This document shows positions 1 to 6,992 of a stretch of DNA of 17,264 nt, piece by piece. The position numbers and the translations under genes were made by a program. Location: NCBI GenBank assembly GCA_004554395.1, contig SFMP01000105.1, forward strand, positions 1 through 17,264. The letters run 5' to 3'. The first letter of the stretch is position 1; each line of letters starts with the position of its first letter. The stretch is from Myxococcales bacterium (GTDB lineage: Bacteria; Myxococcota_A; Bradymonadia; UBA4248). The notes under the pieces are model-generated. The model was not told the DNA's origin, searched no databases, and saw only the letters and a list, made by a program, of their open reading frames with translations.

Positions 1-328
1 TATTTTGATCGTAGCTGATAAACGAAATGAAACCAATATTGCTATCGATTAATTTCTGGAAATCGTTTTGGTATCGAACGCACTGTTTGAGATTTTGTAT
101 ACATTCGAAATCGTCATTGGCACATTCGCCGTTTTGGTCGAGACTCGGGCTTTCCATCATATCGGCATAGCATTCGATATCGCCAAACTGGACGGATGCA
201 TGTGCGTTTGGAATATCGGGCGGGCATTGCTGCCCAACGGCAGGTATTTCTTGGAGCGAGCATCCGAATGCGGTGCATGATAAAGACAGGGTAATCGCTA
301 AGATGGGCAATCGATTGGGCTTCTGCAT
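1..328 (-). CDS. Partial lipoprotein, N-terminal paralogue of the large cysteine-rich protein (runs off left edge)
   Basis: An open minus-strand frame runs from an ATG at 328 to the left edge without a stop, giving 109 residues of an incomplete protein. The start is supported by a GGAGG ribosome-binding site (plus-strand 334-338), 5 nt before the ATG. The product begins with a basic, hydrophobic signal ending in a lipobox-like AFGC at about residue 23, so it is probably an exported lipoprotein. Residues ~23-95 resemble the first ~90 residues of the protein at 655-3606: both have GC-x-L after the signal, a shared ECY/TCY followed by a Met-Glu pair, regularly placed Cys, and an RYQ-x-DF motif. 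I do not know its function. The rest of the gene, possibly with Cys-rich repeats, lies outside the window. It is downstream of, and in the same direction as, its larger paralogue. Confidence 0.8.
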   Translation of the reverse strand, partial: MQKPNRLPILAITLSLSCTAFGCSLQEIPAVGQQCPPDIPNAHASVQFGDIECYADMMESPSLDQNGECANDDFECIQNLKQCVRYQNDFQKLIDSNIGFISFISYDQN

Positions 329-355
329 GACAACCTCCGTTACATACCGAAATAC

Positions 356-376
356 AACCTAACATCATGTTAGGTT
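356..376 (-). promoter_or_regulatory. Perfect 9-bp inverted repeat in the leader of the left-edge lipoprotein gene
   Basis: AACCTAACA (356-364) and TGTTAGGTT (368-376) are exact reverse complements around a 3-nt centre. The element lies between the predicted promoter (396-423) and the ribosome-binding site (334-338). It could therefore be an operator just downstream of the start of transcription or an RNA hairpin in the 5' leader. No T-run follows it on the minus strand, so a terminator is unlikely. Confidence 0.45.
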
Positions 377-395
377 ATCTCATAGATCGAAGAGT

Positions 396-423
396 AGGAT
401 ATGAAGTTCATATCGCATTCCAA
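396..423 (-). promoter_or_regulatory. Predicted sigma-70-type promoter of the left-edge lipoprotein gene
   Basis: Read on the minus strand, TTGGAA (418-423) and TATCCT (396-401) are separated by 16 nt. The same arrangement, TTGGAA and TATCAC with 16 nt, is found upstream of the paralogue at 3685-3712, inside the part of the upstream sequence that the two genes share. This conservation between paralogues is the main support. Transcription would start near 389 and give a leader of about 60 nt. Confidence 0.5.
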
Positions 424-474
424 GGCTATCCCCCTAGCGGAATAGTGTACTATTTTTATGTTCAAGATACAAGA
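403..474 (-). repeat. Upstream-region repeat, copy 1 (paralogous to 3692-3760)
   Basis: This 72-bp stretch matches 3692-3760 with scattered substitutions and a few small gaps. It shares the runs GCATTCCAAG, CTATCCCCC, ACTATTTTT and AGATACAAGA in the same order. Each copy lies 75-86 bp upstream of the start codon of a paralogous cysteine-rich lipoprotein gene, on the same strand. This indicates that the control region was duplicated along with the gene. Confidence 0.75.
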
Positions 475-654
475 GAGTGAGACCGCTATTGATGGGAGCT
501 ACAATAGGGGAGCGTTTGCTCTAGCGGTCGCTGGCTGGAGATGGCAATTTGGGGATTATGCCATCGCTACGGGAAGAGAGCCAGAGCTTCGCTGGCTCAG
601 GGGGGGGGATGTGAAAGATTAAGCGAATGCCGACAATGAGGACTCGTCAGATTA

Positions 655-3606
655 TCATGGTTGGATTGGTTCACTAGGTTCAAGTGGGGCAACTGCAAGG
701 CAAGTAACGTCTGGGTTATTGCAATCTTTAAACGTTTTGCAACATCTACTGCCGTCGCTATTGCAATCAATAAGGGTTCCAGAGCAACCAGAACCAATGG
801 GCACGCATTGGTCATTTTTGAGAAAATAACCAGAATTACATGTGATGATGCACTTTCCATTGTCACAAGACGAAGAGCCATTGGGAACGAGTAGACATCG
901 ATTATTGCAGGTGCCACAGTGCGAGGTCGTGTTGGTTGAAACGCATTGCCCTGATGTACATTCTGCATAACCCAGGTCGCATTTAAAGCTGCAAGTCTTA
1001 TTGATGCAGACAGCTGTTGCATTGGCTGGCTTTTCTGTGCATTGGTTGGTACAACTTCCGCAGGCAGATGCTTCGTTGAGGTCTGTGCAACGCGGGGATG
1101 GCGTTTCACATCTCGTATAACCGTCGTTGCATTCGACGTCGCATTTGCCATTTTTGCACACGGCTTTGCCGTATGATGGATTTAAGCATCGTAAACAGTG
1201 AGGGCCACAGCATAAGACAGTGTCTTCGACGCACTTTTGCTTGGATGTGTCGACATGAAATCCGTCTTTGCATCGTTTGAGTTTACACACTGCACTTTCG
1301 CAAAATGTCTCTTCGCTATTGGGAATAGCGTTATTACAATTGATAAGCTTATCACCGCAAGCCAAGTCGGTATCTGGTTCGCATCGATTTGTGTTTTCAT
1401 TGAAATGAGATCCTAGCTTGCAGTTTCCTTCGATGCACTTTGTATTTTCGCATGTTACTATACCTGCCAAATCGGATTTGATGCAAGCTTTATTGCATTG
1501 ACCGCAGTGATCTCGATCGGTATTCAGATTTCTACAGCTTCGATTTCCATTGACTTCGCATATCGTTTCATTGGTGTTGCAAAATCTTGCACAGACGCCC
1601 GATTTGCATACCTCTTCGGATGAGCAAGGACTATTGTGAGCACCGCAATGATCGTTATCGTTTTCTTCGCATGTGCCATTGTAGACGTGGGATTTCGACG
1701 TATCGCACTTTGTGGCGTAACACTTGCCGCCTTTTCGACATTCGCCATCAATCCACCAAGGCGTAATGTCTTTGCAATTCCTCATCTCTGGACCGCAAGC
1801 GCTGGGCGTGTCGGGAACGCATTCTCCGTTTTCGTCTTTGTGGAAATCGTCTATGCACGTCGAATCGCATTCATAGTTCTCGACGCCTGATTTACAATAG
1901 TTTATTGCATTTGCAGCGTTGCATCGATTCCCATGAGTGCCGCAATTGTCGATATCATTTAGCTCGCATGTGTTGTCGTATATGTGATATTTACTACTGC
2001 AATGTGTGACTTTGCATCCGCCCTTGCATTCGACGGCGATGCTGTTGGGAATGACGTCGGTGTTACATTTGACGCCGCATGCGCCGCAATTGTCGGGATT
2101 GGTGTCGAGGTCGGCGCACGTCACCGAGCCAGTATCTTGATTGGTGCATGGTGTTTGATCGGGTTCGCATGTACTCTTGCATTCGCCGAGCGAGCAAAAC
2201 TCTCCGGCACTGCAACGATGATCGATTGCGCCGCAATTGTCATTATCGCTCAATCTGCATGTGTTATTATCATCGATGAAAAACTTAGGATTGCATTGTG
2301 TGACGACGCATTTTCCGTTGTTACATTCTGCGGCTTCACAACCGTAGTTCGATGTGAGGCAGTTGACGGCGAGTGGACCGCATCGCTCAGGGGAGTCGGG
2401 CTCACAGTTGCCCTCATAGACGTGATATCCAGCGTCGCACGAAGTCGCAATGCAACGACCGTCGTTGCACAGAACGGAAGTGCTGTTGGGATGTAGTTCG
2501 CCATGGGCTACGCATAAATTATTACAACCGCCGCAGTGGCTCGTTGAATATTGTAAATCGGCACATGTCGTTTTGTGATTGAGATCGGTACAAGGCGTCA
2601 AATCGTTGCAGGTCGATTCGCATTTGCCGTTGACGCAATATTCATCTTCTGGGCATTTTGAACATGCAACACCACAGCAATCATTGGTGTCTTCGGCGCA
2701 TCTTATGCCATCGAGATGGTATGTGGGTTTGCAACGCTTTGCTTGGCATTGCCTGTCGTTGCATTCGCCCTGGAGCCAGCCCGCTAATGCCGTGCATCGC
2801 ACCGTCGCAAGACCGCATGCATCGACGGAGTCTTCGACGCATGTATTACCTTCTTTGTGTTCCCCAGTCGGGCATTGACTATCGGTCGTAAGCTCGCATA
2901 CGCCTTCATTGCACTTTTGATTTCCCCCGCATGTCGTACCGCTATTATCGCCTTGACATGTACCGCTTGCGCCACAAAATTGATGATTTGTTTTGGGATC
3001 GATGCAATTATTATTGCAGAGAACGAGGTTTGATGTGCAGACGCATTTGGATTCTCTACAGGTCGTTCCACCCGTGCATTCTCTACCACATGCGCCGCAA
3101 TTCTCGTCGTCAGATTTGAGATCGACGCATTGATTACCGCAAATATCGTCTTGACATGTGAGGCATTCAAAAGACGCAATGGCGCCATCGTCGTCTTTCG
3201 TCCACGCACAGCGCGGCGCGTCGGTGGGGCATACATTGAGTTTGCCGTTGTAGAAAAGCGATCGATAAGTGTCGAGGTTGGCCTCGTCGTTGACGCTACT
3301 GACGAAAAGGCGGTTGGGCGATGATGCATTGTCGACGAGGAGATCGAAATCGGCTTGGTATCGTTTGCAATCGTTGAAATCGCGTTTGCAATTGAGGCAA
3401 GCCGTCGTCGAAAGGCACTGACCGTCGAGCCCGATGCAATCGCCTTCCATGTGGTCTTTGTAACACGTAATCGATCCCGTTTCGACGCTCATGCCATTGC
3501 TGAACGATGGCGAGCATTCGTCGCCATTGACGTGTAGTGCCTCGAGCTGGCAGCCACAAACCGACATAAATGCTAAAAATGGGAATATTCGTTTGTATAA
3601 TGACAT
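655..3606 (-). CDS. Very cysteine-rich modular secreted protein, probable lipoprotein
   Basis: This 983-residue protein contains about 135 cysteines (roughly 14%). I chose the ATG at 3606 because an AGGAG lies 7 nt upstream of it; an adjacent ATG at 3609 and a farther one at 3627 are possible. The N-terminus is a short basic/hydrophobic signal ending in VCGC (C19), consistent with lipid attachment. Residues ~19-150 form a domain shared with the truncated gene at 1-328. The remainder consists of repeated modules with the recurring patterns C-x-DL-x(5-8)-CG-x-C-x(3)-C and C-x-x-D-x(4)-CG, for example NCGACG at ~170 and again near the middle. Such modules are known from large surface or secreted proteins of myxobacteria and relatives (the MXAN_6577-like / Myxococcus cysteine-rich repeat type). 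The last residues are Pro/Glu-rich. I infer a disulfide-stabilised surface protein; the ligand or role is unknown. Confidence 0.85.
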   Translation of the reverse strand: MSLYKRIFPFLAFMSVCGCQLEALHVNGDECSPSFSNGMSVETGSITCYKDHMEGDCIGLDGQCLSTTACLNCKRDFNDCKRYQADFDLLVDNASSPNRLFVSSVNDEANLDTYRSLFYNGKLNVCPTDAPRCAWTKDDDGAIASFECLTCQDDICGNQCVDLKSDDENCGACGRECTGGTTCRESKCVCTSNLVLCNNNCIDPKTNHQFCGASGTCQGDNSGTTCGGNQKCNEGVCELTTDSQCPTGEHKEGNTCVEDSVDACGLATVRCTALAGWLQGECNDRQCQAKRCKPTYHLDGIRCAEDTNDCCGVACSKCPEDEYCVNGKCESTCNDLTPCTDLNHKTTCADLQYSTSHCGGCNNLCVAHGELHPNSTSVLCNDGRCIATSCDAGYHVYEGNCEPDSPERCGPLAVNCLTSNYGCEAAECNNGKCVVTQCNPKFFIDDNNTCRLSDNDNCGAIDHRCSAGEFCSLGECKSTCEPDQTPCTNQDTGSVTCADLDTNPDNCGACGVKCNTDVIPNSIAVECKGGCKVTHCSSKYHIYDNTCELNDIDNCGTHGNRCNAANAINYCKSGVENYECDSTCIDDFHKDENGECVPDTPSACGPEMRNCKDITPWWIDGECRKGGKCYATKCDTSKSHVYNGTCEENDNDHCGAHNSPCSSEEVCKSGVCARFCNTNETICEVNGNRSCRNLNTDRDHCGQCNKACIKSDLAGIVTCENTKCIEGNCKLGSHFNENTNRCEPDTDLACGDKLINCNNAIPNSEETFCESAVCKLKRCKDGFHVDTSKQKCVEDTVLCCGPHCLRCLNPSYGKAVCKNGKCDVECNDGYTRCETPSPRCTDLNEASACGSCTNQCTEKPANATAVCINKTCSFKCDLGYAECTSGQCVSTNTTSHCGTCNNRCLLVPNGSSSCDNGKCIITCNSGYFLKNDQCVPIGSGCSGTLIDCNSDGSRCCKTFKDCNNPDVTCLAVAPLEPSEPIQP

Positions 3607-3684
3607 CATCACTCTCCTCATGTACAATCTCTAAGAGATGCATCGCGTATGTTCGTTATATGTTATCAAATATTTTGAAATGTT

Positions 3685-3712
3685 GTGATACGAAGTTCGT
3701 ATTGCATTCCAA
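3685..3712 (-). promoter_or_regulatory. Predicted promoter of the large cysteine-rich protein gene
   Basis: On the minus strand TTGGAA (3707-3712) and TATCAC (3685-3690) are spaced by 16 nt. The match to consensus is moderate, but the same hexamers and spacing occur upstream of the paralogue at 396-423. Transcription would start near 3678, giving a leader of about 70 nt. Confidence 0.5.
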
Positions 3713-3760
3713 GACTATCCCCCAATGTAATATTACTATTTTTGTGTTCGAGATACAAGA
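3692..3760 (-). repeat. Upstream-region repeat, copy 2 (paralogous to 403-474)
   Basis: This 69-bp stretch is the counterpart of 403-474 and sits at a similar distance upstream of the start of the large cysteine-rich gene. Conserved blocks include GCATTCCAAG, ACTATTTTT and AGATACAAGA. The most upstream conserved block (TCTTGTATCT on the minus strand) lies above the predicted -35 and could be a regulator site shared by the two genes. Confidence 0.75.
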
Positions 3761-3891
3761 ATTTGAGAACTGCGAAATCGGACAATCGCGGGAGGCCGAT
3801 GACATGGCGGTGTGGGCAAAGCGATGGATGAAGATGAGGGGAGCGTGGGGCGTTATGATTTATAGCGAACGCGACGCATATATATGTGGTG

Positions 3892-4242
3892 CTATGCCCA
3901 AAGCTGGTGATCGATGAGATCGCGTCGCGTGACGCCCAAGTCTTCGGCATTTTGATGAATGTAGCGGATAAAAGCCGGTGGCGTATCGGCGCATTTTAGG
4001 GCGTGAGCCAATAGAGCGATGGCGTGATCGACGATGGGGCGCGACGATGTGGCGACGTCGGTGTGAATCGATTTGAGATGCGATTCGATGTTTTGGAATC
4101 GCGCACAGACTTCGTCGCATAGTGGTAGGAGCGAGTCGGGGAGAGAGGGATCGGCTAGGAAGTCGATGAGGAATCGGCGGGCGACGCGTAGCGAGCCGGG
4201 CGAGACTGTATCGGTTTGAGATGTTTCGGGTTGAGATGGCAA
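3892..4242 (-). CDS. Small protein of unknown function
   Basis: This is a 116-residue protein with a TTG start at 4242, chosen because a GGAG motif (plus-strand 4251-4254) lies 8 nt upstream; no ATG is available in the frame. It begins with a Ser/Thr/Pro/Gln-rich segment of about 15 residues and continues as an apparently helical protein with alternating hydrophobic and charged residues, a Cys near residue 43, another near 81, and a basic/acidic C-terminus. I recognise no domain, signal peptide or membrane segment. It is divergent from the AAA+ regulator gene at 4545 across a 302-bp region, so the regulator may control it, but that is inference. The overlapping longer minus-strand frame at 3860-4723 crosses the regulator gene and is not preferred. 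Confidence 0.55.
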   Translation of the reverse strand: MPSQPETSQTDTVSPGSLRVARRFLIDFLADPSLPDSLLPLCDEVCARFQNIESHLKSIHTDVATSSRPIVDHAIALLAHALKCADTPPAFIRYIHQNAEDLGVTRRDLIDHQLWA

Positions 4243-4262
4243 GGTCGTTTCTCCGCAATCTA

Positions 4263-4290
4263 ATCGTATCGTGAAACAGTAGAGGGGCAA
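4263..4290 (-). promoter_or_regulatory. Candidate promoter of the small unknown gene
   Basis: On the minus strand TTGCCC (4285-4290) and TACGAT (4263-4268) are spaced by 16 nt, each matching four of six consensus bases. It would start transcription about 14 nt before the TTG start codon, just upstream of the GGAG motif. The match is only moderate. Confidence 0.35.
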
Positions 4291-4330
4291 TCGGCGTTTG
4301 AATTGTCGAGATCGCGTCGCCGAATGTCTC

Positions 4331-4411
4331 GTCGTTCCGCGATGCGATGCAAAGCGGAACGGACTGGCGTTTCGGATAATAGTCGTTCTGCGTATCGATG
4401 CAAAGCGGAAT
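4331..4411. repeat. Two copies of a short hairpin repeat (4331-4361 and 4382-4411)
   Basis: Both copies carry GTCGTTC, a 7-8 nt variable part and CGATGCAAAGCGGAA, 51 bp apart. The first forms a perfect 8-bp stem, CGTTCCGC (4333-4340) with GCGGAACG (4354-4361); the stem of the second is weaker. Read on the minus strand, the second copy with its flank (CGCCCTATT then CGCTTT and ATACG) resembles the hairpin units at 8081-8183 and 9559-9666, so these may be diverged members of one dispersed family. Confidence 0.55.
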
Positions 4412-4470
4412 AGGGCGGATTTGCATCGATGATGCGATAGTTGAAGTGGTTCGAAGGCACTTGGTAATCG

Positions 4471-4499
4471 TTGACTTTTCGACGCAATGATGAGATAAT
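4471..4499 (+). promoter_or_regulatory. Strong sigma-70-type promoter of the AAA+ regulator gene
   Basis: TTGACT (4471-4476) and GATAAT (4494-4499) are separated by exactly 17 nt, each matching five of six consensus bases. Transcription would start near 4506, about 40 nt before the ATG at 4545. Confidence 0.7.
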
Positions 4500-4544
4500 G
4501 AAGTGGTATAGTTTTTATTCACGCATGGGATGAGGCATTGAGCA

Positions 4545-6110
4545 ATGGCAACGATCGAGTGGCACCGAATTCTACAAACGGATTCCATCCAACGCATGGC
4601 CGAGCTCATCCGTCGTGAGCTCAATTTGTGGGTGGGGTTTCTCACCATCGACGGGCAGCACACGTGGATTGGGACGGCGCAACGCACCGATAAACCGCTG
4701 TGTGATGCGTTTATGATTCGCAACGATGCGCAGACTTGTATTGCGAATTATCGTGAATGGATCGGCGAAATATCGCCCTCGGCACCCGTATCGCTTTTTA
4801 TGCAGTGCCATGCAGGGATGCAGGGGATTATCGTTCCGATCGTCTATAATGCCGAGTGCGTTGCGGCGTTTTTTGCGTCGGGTTTCGTCTTTGCCGATGC
4901 CGATGATCCCGACAGTGCGATACTCGAACGCGGCGACTTTTTGCACATCAATCGCGCGACGCTTGCGCATGGATGCCGCGAGCTCGTGAGGCTTACGCGC
5001 CGTGAATCGCAGCTTTTGCGCAATTTTCTCGAAGAAATGGCCGTTTATACGGCGCGTTGTTTGGAGCAGTTCGAGGCGTCGGAACAGAGGTCGCACGACC
5101 CGATTATGTGGGGCGCCGCAAGTGCGCCGTTTGCATCGTTTATCGGCCGATCGACAATAATGCAAAGTGTCGTCGATCAAGCGAAACATGCGAGTTGTTC
5201 TCAAAGCCCGATACTCATCACGGGCGAGCCCGGGACGGGGAAAACGCGGTTGGCGCAGGCGATTCGCGAAGCGAGTTATCGGCGCACGTCGCCATACGTG
5301 GTGATGAATTGCGACGGCAACGATGTCGAGTCGCTCGAAAGCGAGCTTTTTGGTCACAAACGCGGAACGTCGGCAAATGCATTTATCGATAAATTGGGGT
5401 TACTCGACATCGCCGATAAGGGCACATTGCTCGTCAAAAACGTCGATGCCATGCCTCTGTGCACCCAAACGAAGCTGGCTCAAGTCATTGAAAATGGCTG
5501 TTTTTTGCCGCTTGGCGACGTCGTACTTCATCGCGTCGACGTTAGAATCATTGCGACGACGACGCGCAATTTAGATTCGCTCGTCGAAGCTGGGGAATTT
5601 AGTCGCGATTTATGCGAAAAATTATGCGTCGTTCCGATTCACATACCAGCTTTGATGGCGCATGCCGAAGATATCGCCGATTTGTGCCAATACTATATCG
5701 ATATCAAGTGCAAAGCATGTAAGCGCCAGCCCAAGACGATAGCCAACGATGCCCTCGTCGTCTTGTGCAAATATCTGTGGCCGGGCAATGTGCGCGAGCT
5801 CGAAAACGAAATCGAACGCATCGTCGTCTTGTCGGGATCGAGCCCGATAATTGGCATCGACGACATTGCGCCGCGCATTCGATCGGCAACGCAAAGCATC
5901 GTCCCCCCCCACGCCCACGCCATTTCGCCCGAACAACTACTCGCTCGATACAAATCGCTCGCCGATATGATCGATGCCGTCGAACACGAAATCATCGCAA
6001 CGGCTTTGGCTCAAAACAACGAAAATCGCACCCAAACGGCAAAACTACTCAAGATATCGCGTCGCCACCTCGTGCGAAAACTCGAAGGTTACCGAAAGCG
6101 CGATTCCTAA
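4545..6110 (+). CDS. NtrC-like transcriptional regulator with PocR-like sensor and degenerate AAA+ domain
   Basis: A 521-residue protein; the ATG at 4545 follows a GAGG about 10 nt upstream. Residues ~5-175 look like a PocR-type ligand-sensing domain, with QCHAGM (C88, H89) followed by a VPI strand and a hydrophobic Gly-containing strand. Residues ~197-445 align with the sigma-54 activator AAA+ domain: Walker A GEPGTGKT at 227-234, ESELFGH at 265-271, and sensor II WPGNVREL at 412-419. Residues ~478-515 are a Fis-type helix-turn-helix. Key residues are missing. The GAFTGA loop is replaced by a GTSANAF stretch (~274-280). The Walker B Asp-Glu pair is Lys298-Asn299. The arginine-finger region reads FSRDLCEKL, with Ser353 and Lys359 at the usual Arg positions. 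By analogy with activators lacking GAFTGA (for example TyrR), it probably binds DNA without activating sigma-54 polymerase. Its stop is 4 bp from the stop of the convergent cyclophilin-like gene. Confidence 0.9.
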   Translation: MATIEWHRILQTDSIQRMAELIRRELNLWVGFLTIDGQHTWIGTAQRTDKPLCDAFMIRNDAQTCIANYREWIGEISPSAPVSLFMQCHAGMQGIIVPIVYNAECVAAFFASGFVFADADDPDSAILERGDFLHINRATLAHGCRELVRLTRRESQLLRNFLEEMAVYTARCLEQFEASEQRSHDPIMWGAASAPFASFIGRSTIMQSVVDQAKHASCSQSPILITGEPGTGKTRLAQAIREASYRRTSPYVVMNCDGNDVESLESELFGHKRGTSANAFIDKLGLLDIADKGTLLVKNVDAMPLCTQTKLAQVIENGCFLPLGDVVLHRVDVRIIATTTRNLDSLVEAGEFSRDLCEKLCVVPIHIPALMAHAEDIADLCQYYIDIKCKACKRQPKTIANDALVVLCKYLWPGNVRELENEIERIVVLSGSSPIIGIDDIAPRIRSATQSIVPPHAHAISPEQLLARYKSLADMIDAVEHEIIATALAQNNENRTQTAKLLKISRRHLVRKLEGYRKRDS

Positions 6111-6114
6111 TCGA

Positions 6115-6942
6115 CTATTCCACGATGACGCGTTCGAGAACGGCCTTTTGCTTCGTCAGTTGTTCGATGGCTTCGATGTTTTCGCATTGGCCAAACACCG
6201 CATACATGCCATTAAATTCGGTAATATCGCGAGCAAGTAGAATAAAATTCGATGAAGCCGTGCCGGGATGCAATTGAGACATGGCGATGGCGCCGGTAAC
6301 TGGGCCGTGAACAGTGCATCGTTCATCGACGACATAGAATCCCGTTCCCTCGGGGCGATCGCCTGAGACGACAAATGCACCGCGTTTTTTCGATCCGAAG
6401 GGGATATCCTTATAATAGGGCGTCGAATGCACTGTGCCCGAGGCATCGCGCCAGGATGGGGATCCCGTCGCAAGGGCGACGAAATTGAGCACTGTGAGCG
6501 GGTGAGTGTCGGCATAGAGCTCGCACGGTATATTGCCGACAGTCGTGACCAATTGGACGCGAATGCGATAATCTTTGGGGAACGGGGCAAAGGTGAGCCT
6601 GTGCTCGGGGAGCTCGGGAACGGGTGCATCGGCAGAGCTCGACGACGTTTCTTCGATTCCGCCATTGATGGCGTCGCCGTTGATAGGCAATGGGAGCGTG
6701 TTGGGATTTATCGCCGCTTGAGGTGTGTTGGAATTGGCCGTTTGCGGAGCGTTTGAGTAGGTCGTCGATGGGGCATTGTTGGCGTCATTGCCCGAGTCAG
6801 TCGGTGGAACGGGTGGAGTATTGGGCGCGACAGTCGCGCCCCCTGTAACGTCGGATGGTTCGGCGTTTGCACTCGATAGATGAATGATATTCGTAGAGAG
6901 TGCAAATAAAGCGAATAATATGAGGATATGACGTCTTTTCAC
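6115..6942 (-). CDS. Exported cyclophilin-like protein with altered active site
   Basis: 275 residues from a GTG at 6942; no good ribosome-binding site is seen, but this start gives an intact signal peptide (basic MKRRH, hydrophobic core, cleavage after ANA at ~27). A Pro/Asn/Thr/Ser-rich linker spans ~28-115, and a cyclophilin-type peptidyl-prolyl isomerase fold spans ~127-272. Landmarks are VTTVGNI, the strand FVVSGD (190-195), GAIAMSQLHPGT (217-228), SNFIL and YAVFGQ (247-252). In typical cyclophilins these positions carry FHR..FM.QGG, GSQFFI, W and H. Here the catalytic Arg is replaced by Asp/Lys, Gln by Ser, GSQFF by SSNFI, and the Trp and His by Phe and Tyr. It is probably periplasmic and may bind proteins rather than isomerise proline. 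It lies 50 bp downstream of the HAD gene on the same strand and may be cotranscribed. Confidence 0.85.
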   Translation of the reverse strand: MKRRHILILFALFALSTNIIHLSSANAEPSDVTGGATVAPNTPPVPPTDSGNDANNAPSTTYSNAPQTANSNTPQAAINPNTLPLPINGDAINGGIEETSSSSADAPVPELPEHRLTFAPFPKDYRIRVQLVTTVGNIPCELYADTHPLTVLNFVALATGSPSWRDASGTVHSTPYYKDIPFGSKKRGAFVVSGDRPEGTGFYVVDERCTVHGPVTGAIAMSQLHPGTASSNFILLARDITEFNGMYAVFGQCENIEAIEQLTKQKAVLERVIVE

Positions 6943-6978
6943 GGTACGACTCGAAGGAAACTATGGCTAGAAAGTGGA

Positions 6979-6987
6979 ATTATAGCA
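6979..6987 (-). promoter_or_regulatory. Extended -10 element upstream of the cyclophilin-like gene
   Basis: The minus strand reads TGCTATAAT, a perfect -10 hexamer with the TGn extension, about 37 nt before the GTG start at 6942 and overlapping the last codons of the upstream HAD gene. No good -35 is visible at 16-18 nt, which is tolerated for extended -10 promoters. It could give the cyclophilin-like gene its own transcript. Confidence 0.45.
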
Positions 6988-6992
6988 ATGGC

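Larger units (their letters stand above)
329..654. other. Intergenic region between the two cysteine-rich paralogues
   Basis: These 326 bases hold the predicted promoter and 5' leader of the left-edge lipoprotein gene, a 9+9 inverted repeat in that leader, and the stretch (403-474) that resembles the upstream region of the large paralogue. Near the end of the large gene there is a 7-bp stem, GAGCCAG (578-584) with CTGGCTC (592-598), beside a run of nine G at 600-608. It is not followed by a T-run on the minus strand, so I do not call it a terminator. I see no gene here. Confidence 0.6.
4243..4544. other. Divergent intergenic region with two promoters and hairpin repeats
   Basis: This region separates the small minus-strand gene from the plus-strand regulator gene. 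It contains a candidate minus promoter close to 4242, a good plus promoter at 4471-4499, and two related repeat copies (4331-4361 and 4382-4411). I see no further gene. Confidence 0.6.

Noticed and set aside
578..598. 7-bp stem as terminator of the large cysteine-rich gene
   Set aside because: On the minus strand it is preceded by a C-run and followed by a pyrimidine mix without a T-run, so it does not fit a rho-independent terminator.
600..608. Nine-G homopolymer as a phase-variation tract
   Set aside because: It lies downstream of one gene and more than 170 bp upstream of the next predicted promoter, so slippage has no obvious effect on a product.
3860..4723. Minus-strand frame of 287 codons
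   Set aside because: It overlaps the start of the AAA+ regulator gene and both intergenic promoters, is Arg/Ser/His-rich without a recognisable domain, and competes with the better-supported small gene at 3892-4242.
4572..5357. Minus-strand frame of 261 codons inside the regulator gene
   Set aside because: It is antisense to a gene with clear domains and has the Arg-rich composition of a shadow frame.
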